From contig JAQFVV010012574.1 of the NCBI GenBank assembly GCA_028023455.1, forward strand, positions 2,382,959 through 2,446,958: a DNA stretch of 64,000 nt. Direction: 5' to 3'. Positions 58,863-64,000 of the stretch are shown one piece after another. The stretch's first letter is position 1. Each line of letters opens with the position of its first letter. A program made the translations under genes and the position numbers. The stretch is from Epiperipatus broadwayi. Taxonomy: Eukaryota > Onychophora > Udeonychophora > Euonychophora > Peripatidae. The notes beneath the pieces were generated by a model. It was not told the DNA's origin. It did not search any database and saw only the letters and a list, made by a program, of their open reading frames with translations.

Positions 58863-60395
58863 AAAATCGATCAGTTCAGTATTGCTAACAATAGAGACAA
58901 ATTCATTTCATCCATTCTTAAAAAACATTGCAACAAAGCCTTCACAAAAGCAGTATATTACAGTCTATACCCATCATCATCAGTGCCACCCAGGATTTTT
59001 GGAAGTGCCAAAACACATAAAGACAACACACCGGTCCGATTAATGCTGGATTTCAGTGGAGTACACTATGCAAAGACAGCCAAGTGGGTGAACAAAAAAC
59101 TCATCCAAATGTTAGGCTTTGGAATATACACCATCAAGTCATCTGCACAGTTCATTTCCTCCGTCAAAGATTTACAATTAAACCCAAACATCAGACTGGC
59201 CACTATGGACGTTTCCGAATTGTATGGCTCTGTCAATAGAAGCACATCGATCCAAATAGTCAGAAATGAACTTTTGACACAAAAAATAGCTCAACCACTG
59301 GTTGACTTCATCCATGACTTTCTATGTTGGTTGGACAGAAACATTGTGGCATTCTTAAGAAACCATTGCTTCTCCATGAAACAAGGCTGGCCTATGGGAC
59401 TACCACTGAGTGGTGTAGTCACCAGCATCTTCCTAAACTATTATGAGAGAAAAATCATACCTAGTCTAAACCCACCATGCCTTCTAGCATACACTAGATA
59501 TGTGGATGACCTGTTCATTGCTGCCACCCCCGAGATCATTACACAGATCAAAACCGAATTAGAAGCCAACACAGCACTAATTGTTAATGTCACAACTGAA
59601 GACACTCACCAACAAGTCAAATACCTTGATGTCAAAATAAAAAGAGAAAATAACCACTGCCATTATAGCATGGCCATCAAACCGTTGGAAATCAGATGCC
59701 ATACACACCCCCAATCTCACACACCCACAGCACATAAATTATCGGGTCTAGCATCTTTTTTGCATAGAAACAGATTGTTGTGTAAAATCGAGGCAGATGC
59801 AAAAACAAATGTAGCAGAATATAGAAATGATCTACTGAATTTAGGCTTCAGACAATCTATCATCGACAAAAAAATCTCACACATTCAGAATAAACCTCTC
59901 AACTCTCACTCCACACAGGATAAACCCAGGTTATTACTTCCATACATATCCAATTTACACAAGAAACTACATTCCATCTTTAACAACAAATATCAACTCT
60001 GTTTTCGAACCCCTCCAAATTCTAACAATCTAATTAACAATACCAAAGATCAAACTCCACTGTTACAGACCCCCCATACAGTATATAACATTGCTTGTCC
60101 AAATAACTATTGCAAAGGCACATATTATGGGGAAAGCAGAGCATCTTTGGCCACACGATTGGCACAACACAGGTATTCGTACAATAGAGCTCGCAACGAT
60201 CCTTCTACTTATTCAGTTTTTTATCAGCACCAGTGCACAAGTCACCATGAGTGCATTCCGGACAATCCTACCATCGTATGTAGAGAGAGACATGACCTCA
60301 AAAGAAAGATCAAAGAGGCTTTATTTATCTCTCGCGACAGCGATGCCATAAACAGGAAGGACACGTGTTTTTCTCCTTCAAAAAGATGGAATTAG
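58851..60395 (+). CDS. Penelope-like reverse transcriptase with GIY-YIG endonuclease (5'-truncated)
   Basis: The 514-residue frame encodes a telomerase-related reverse transcriptase followed by a nicking endonuclease. Visible segments are GSAKTHKDNTPVR (51-63), ATMDVSELYGSV with the first catalytic Asp (about 117-128), MGLPLSGVVTSIFLNYYE (182-199) and YVDD with the catalytic pair (217-220). VKYLDVKIK (256-264) follows. After a variable linker the GIY-YIG domain starts at VYNIACPNNY (411), with the GTYYGES motif (423-429), the basic helix SLATRLAQHR (432-441) and the conserved E in IKEALFI (about 489). The first codons lie in the inverted left arm, so the ATG at 58851 is an accident of the junction. 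The true N-terminal region, commonly a few hundred residues in this family, is missing. The remaining frame is open to its natural stop. It is unlikely to act alone in this form. Confidence 0.85.
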   Translation: MRVEKIDQFSIANNRDKFISSILKKHCNKAFTKAVYYSLYPSSSVPPRIFGSAKTHKDNTPVRLMLDFSGVHYAKTAKWVNKKLIQMLGFGIYTIKSSAQFISSVKDLQLNPNIRLATMDVSELYGSVNRSTSIQIVRNELLTQKIAQPLVDFIHDFLCWLDRNIVAFLRNHCFSMKQGWPMGLPLSGVVTSIFLNYYERKIIPSLNPPCLLAYTRYVDDLFIAATPEIITQIKTELEANTALIVNVTTEDTHQQVKYLDVKIKRENNHCHYSMAIKPLEIRCHTHPQSHTPTAHKLSGLASFLHRNRLLCKIEADAKTNVAEYRNDLLNLGFRQSIIDKKISHIQNKPLNSHSTQDKPRLLLPYISNLHKKLHSIFNNKYQLCFRTPPNSNNLINNTKDQTPLLQTPHTVYNIACPNNYCKGTYYGESRASLATRLAQHRYSYNRARNDPSTYSVFYQHQCTSHHECIPDNPTIVCRERHDLKRKIKEALFISRDSDAINRKDTCFSPSKRWN

Positions 60396-60423
60396 CATAT
60401 TTGCATAAATTTAAACGTAAGCA

Positions 60424-60465
60424 AGCTATGATTATGAAGGCAAGATCCTTTGAAAGCGCTCAGCT
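60424..60465 (+). ncRNA. Degenerate hammerhead-like motif in the Penelope 3' arm
   Basis: AGCT (60424-60427) can pair with AGCT (60462-60465). Between them lie a degenerate core AUGAUUAUGA, stem II AGG/CCT (60438-60440 with 60447-60449), GAA (60452-60454), the self-complementary AGCGCT (60455-60460) and C (60461). The layout matches the hammerheads above, with palindromic stem III and a CUC site. The CUGANGA core is altered: position 3 is not C, and there are extra bases before the GA. The same sequence is present in the left arm (58296-58337, inverted). Cleavage seems unlikely unless the fold tolerates the insertion. Confidence 0.35.
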
Positions 60466-60557
60466 GTTTTAATATTTTTTAGTTAGCTATTTGTATTTGT
60501 ATTAACAGCTTTTGGGAGCAGTTGCGCCGCACACGCACTTGTGCTTAAATATATATA

Positions 60558-61718
60558 TTAAAATAAAAAAGCAAGAAGGGATTAAGATCTTTATTTCTGA
60601 AGAAATAGAAAATTGTTATTCATTTAGTGATTTTTTTTTTATAAAAATTAATTAGTCAAAGCTTAATACAGTAATGGCTGAGGTAGTCATGTGAATGGAT
60701 GGAAGATTGATGTCATGGTGAAAAAAATTGATAGAGAGTAGAATTCAGTATTGGTGATTTCAGTAATCAGAATCTCAGCTTGGAAGTTTGATGATAAACT
60801 GATCTTACTCCTAATTTTAGAAAATGAATTTTGAAAAGCTGTGTAATGTAATAGCTTACAAGAACCATATTCTGGGCTCTTGCTAAAAGCTGATCACTAC
60901 TGATCCTACTATATAACCAATTTTATTAAAAGAAACAAGACAATGAAAATACAAACTTTCAATAAGCTGTATGTATTGATCCATTCAAATGATAGTTGTC
61001 TGAACTTGTGTTAACTTGAAATAAAATTACAGTGGAGCTGTGAATTATGCTATATTTTGTTCTTCATATTGATAAACATTGATTAGAATAGAAGATATAT
61101 TATTTATTGAACTGTAAGCACTCCCTAATTTTCAACACAGGCATATGTATAACACAATTGCTTTTTTATATGAATAGCATGCACATATATAAATCAAGGT
61201 TATATTATAAAGAAAATTTAAAAAAATAATATAATTATTAATAAATTGAGGGGACACATTTATATATATTTTATAGAGTATGTGTTCAGTCATGCATTCA
61301 CTGAAGTAATAAGAATAAATAAAACAAATATCCATTAATAGTGAAATGTCTGATTTTACCATTATTAAATATGCTCTGGGTGATAATAACTTTTTTCTCT
61401 TATAAAAATATAATAATGCATTAGTTTTTTTATTAAGAAATTATAATCTTTACTTATTTTAATGATTTGTAAAACTTTTAGCCTTACTCTTAGAAAATAT
61501 TTTATTATGGAAAATACTGCACATCAAATTAGGAAAGAAGAATAAAATGTGTTTTCAAACAAGTCAAATAAATTGTATTAATATATATATAGACACTCTA
61601 TTGTAATGGTATACATATGCTGTTACATTATTTTAAAATTAATACTTAAAGGAAAAAAAGATCGCAAATAAAGTGTTTTATTAAAAACTAAAAGAAAATT
61701 AAGAGTTGTGTTTAACAT
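60558..61718. other. AT-rich non-coding stretch
   Basis: No gene or repeat is supported. The minus-strand frame 61132-61362 is AT-biased and has no domain. Confidence 0.5.
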
Positions 61719-61945
61719 ATATAGATTGCACAGATGGAAAACTTTAAAACTATTTTAAGAAAAAAAAAGTATTTAAAAGTTTTTTTTTTTAAAAAAAAAA
61801 AAGGTAAAGATCTAAAGATTAATATTTTTGAAAATAGAAATAAATGTTAATTTCTATCATGTTTAATCTTAGTAAATGGAAATGATTGTTTTAAAGCAAA
61901 CTAGCCCTTGGGGCACTTAAATAATAAAGGTCAGATAAGAGAATG
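61719..61945 (+). repeat. Interspersed repeat, copy 2 (paired with 38249-38464)
   Basis: Same block order as copy 1, with a longer poly-T/poly-A stretch in the middle (61781-61802). Class unknown. Confidence 0.5.
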
Positions 61946-63589
61946 AAATTAAAGATTGACCAATGGAAGTGCCAAGCCACAGCATGAGCCAGAAAGAAAA
62001 ACATCTAGACCTTAGGATCAGCAACATCATGTTTGATGGATCCATGAAAATGCTGATAAGAGGCTATGAAAGTATAAAAAGCCAAAATAATTGAATTCAT
62101 TGGTTTTTGTTGTCTTAAATCTGACTATTAATCTACGTATGAACTGTAGGAGTCTGCAATAGATTTAATTCCCTGTTATATACCAGCTGAGGCAACCTCC
62201 AAACTAATGAGTACTGAATGGCAGCAAACAATGGACCGGTTTTCCCAGAAATATTAAATGGACTTCGATTGGATGAGGGTGACGCATCATGGACAAAACA
62301 GGCTTCAGACCTCTCAAGGAAAGTATGAACTCTTTTATCTAATAGGAACTTTTACAAACTTGCAATTAGTTAAAACCTCATTAATATGTATGAACTCTTA
62401 TCTGTTTTAAAGATTTCTAAATCAATTATGTTTGCTAATCATTTCCTTTTTTGTTTTTTATTTATTTTTTTATTTATTAACTAAATTATTAAAATGTGTT
62501 AAATTTAAGTTGGGTGTAGATGGATGCATAGATTCATTAACATTTATGTTAGTTATTCTTTAAGATTTTTATATACATAAAATATACATGCCTATATATC
62601 GGTAAATATGACAATTCATGGTGAGTGTCTAAACATATCTACCTGTATAACATAAGTTATTGTTGTCAATGCTACACCTTATGATGAGTGTCAATGGGTT
62701 GTAAATTTCTCCTAAGCAATTTTCAATTAATGACATTTAGAGTCATTTATGTTTGTTTTAAGGGGGTTTGATTTCAGACTATTTGTTTCATAGTTAGGTC
62801 AATGCCTGTGGAGGTATATATGGGTGTTTATATCAATGTAATGTGAAATGTGTTTAGCATACAGGACAAAGCACAATGGAATGCATGACCCAAAGGTGTA
62901 GTCATTGCATTGCAATGGACGCAGACATATTTCCTGCAACATTGACCCCGTTATCTCTATAAGTCAGAAAATAGACCTCTCTCTCCCATAATAGCATTTC
63001 TCTTAAATATTTTATATATGTGATTCCTTCGCCAGACAGATGCACATTCCTGTATTAGATGAAGATCATGTCTCTTAAATATTATACTGCAGATGCACAT
63101 TCCTCTCAGTATGGCTTTATGCTAGCATCTTTATATTGCATTGGTTGCATCTGTATATCAGGAAGCGAGTGTTGGTTTGGCTAAAAAAATTTAGCCTGAG
63201 GTTGAATGATTGTTTTTGAAAAGTTTTTAACTGAATAATCAACGTAGGCTATCTATACTCATTATTCTACAATAAAAATATTATATAAAATGTCCATCTG
63301 TGCGGACCAATCTGAAATACCAATTTAAATTTAAAATTAATAGTAAAATCTAAATTTATTCCTCAAATTTATATATGTGTGACAATAAATGTTTTTGTGT
63401 GTTAATTACTGGCAATGGCTTATTTTATTTTTAATATTAAAAATATATTTTAAGAATTTAAATCCTTTTCTTTATTAAAATGTTTTAGAATTTATTATAA
63501 ATTTCTGCTTTTCCTTGAGCTAATGGTGTGGGCTAAAATAAAATTGGATCTTAACAATAAGTATCTGCTTACAATATAAATTTTCTAGG
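61946..63589. other. Non-coding stretch, moderately AT-rich
   Basis: Patches near 61970-62330 and 62800-63180 are less AT-rich and read like old transposon DNA. A direct repeat with 'cagatgcacattcct' appears at about 63040 and 63092. No ORF or class is supported. Confidence 0.45.
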
Positions 63590-63720
63590 TTCCAATAGTC
63601 TAGTGGTGCCCTGTATGGCAGATATGGTAAGGTTCAAATCTTCCCTGACCATTATAATTGACTTCGCAATGTGGCACGATACATTATAACCATGAGTACT
63701 CTGAATTTTAAAAGATTTAT
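63590..63720 (+). repeat. tRNA-derived SINE head
   Basis: Box A-like TAGTCTAGTGG (63596-63606) and box B GGTTCAAATCT (63631-63641) are in the right order for a pol III promoter, although the 24-nt gap between them is shorter than usual. The RNA could not fold as a working tRNA. The tail was not delimited. Confidence 0.5.
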
Positions 63721-64000
63721 ACCAGTAACATTTTTTCTGAAATGAATATATTTTTTTTTGTGTGTTAGCGTAAAGTTATAGTTTGAATATCTTATAAAAG
63801 TACTCCCAGTAAGAAAAATTGTGCATATATGAATAACCGCGAGGAATAAAACATAATAATTAATATAAATAATAATTTTTTTAAAAAAAAGTCTAATTAA
63901 AATCTGTTTAACTTGCCTAAATAATAATGAAATGCAAGGAAAAGGGAACTCTTGTGGGAGGAGGCGTAATCTCAGCTGGCGTAGAAAGGAAATAATAGTC
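63721..64000. other. AT-rich non-coding stretch
   Basis: Nothing recognised. Confidence 0.5.

Larger units (their letters stand above)
58169..60544 (+). mobile_element. Penelope-like element with ~650-bp terminal inverted repeats
   Basis: The unique centre (58863-59897) carries most of a reverse transcriptase. The right arm (59898-60546) holds the reverse transcriptase C-terminal linker, the GIY-YIG endonuclease and the 3' non-coding end. The left arm (58215-58862) is an inverted, near-identical copy of that right arm. A Penelope-type reverse transcriptase fused to a GIY-YIG domain, with a partial inverted copy at the 5' side, is typical of this class. The coding part upstream of the RT fingers is absent, so the copy is 5'-truncated. 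A 13-bp AT-rich possible TSD (58156-58168 and 60545-60557) would place the boundaries as given. If it is chance, the element is 58215-60546. Confidence 0.85.

Noticed and set aside
1-64000. CRISPR array, bacterial operons, rRNA or intact tRNA genes
   Set aside because: No regularly spaced direct repeats, no ribosomal sequence, and the tRNA-like segments have degenerate boxes or cannot fold as tRNAs.

Overview
The window is AT-rich eukaryotic, almost certainly metazoan, DNA with no recognisable host protein-coding gene. The repeat content (RTE-type LINEs, a Penelope-like element, hAT and mariner DNA transposons, tRNA-like SINE heads, TA/TG microsatellites) fits an invertebrate such as a mollusc, but nothing here fixes the species. 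There are no operons, ribosome binding sites, CRISPR arrays or other prokaryotic features. What can be annotated is almost entirely mobile DNA, in all states from intact to nearly unreadable.

Layout. 1-4.8 kb: non-coding DNA, then a full-length, apparently intact RTE LINE (1621-4821) with one 985-residue endonuclease/reverse transcriptase ORF, a (GAT)n tail and a perfect 14-bp target-site duplication (TSD). 5.4-6.4 kb: a large inverted repeat with hammerhead-like motifs, and a separate 25-bp near-perfect palindrome. 7.2-10 kb: a 308-bp non-autonomous hAT element, a mariner transposase relic and a decayed RTE copy. 10-24 kb: mostly non-coding, with foldbacks, another RTE relic and a second ribozyme-bearing repeat family. 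24.4-34.6 kb: ribozyme-bearing elements of a third family (here 'family A'), an RTE relic, and a probable 6.2-kb degraded LTR retrotransposon (28353-34586) with a family A element inserted inside it. 34.6-51 kb: non-coding DNA, an antisense RTE relic, a TSD-flanked family A element with a well-formed hammerhead (46287-46753), two foldbacks and a relic of a second LINE lineage. 51-58 kb: a textbook hammerhead ribozyme (51085-51125), a second-family hammerhead (53427-53500) and a 107-bp family A mini-element. 58.2-60.5 kb: a Penelope-like element with reverse transcriptase and GIY-YIG endonuclease, flanked by ~650-bp inverted copies of its own 3' end. The last 3.5 kb are non-coding with one SINE-like head.

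The theme worth attention is the hammerhead ribozymes. At least three sequence-distinct repeat families carry CUGANGA / stem II / GAA(A) / short palindromic stem III / NUH arrangements. Most of these elements have inverted or tandem terminal arrangements and 13-14-bp TSDs. Penelope-like elements are known to carry hammerheads in their terminal repeats, so the simplest reading is a set of Penelope-related non-autonomous elements at different ages. Several copies are visibly dead at a catalytic position, so the window contains a small decay series. Which autonomous element moves them (Penelope-like, RTE or other) is inference.
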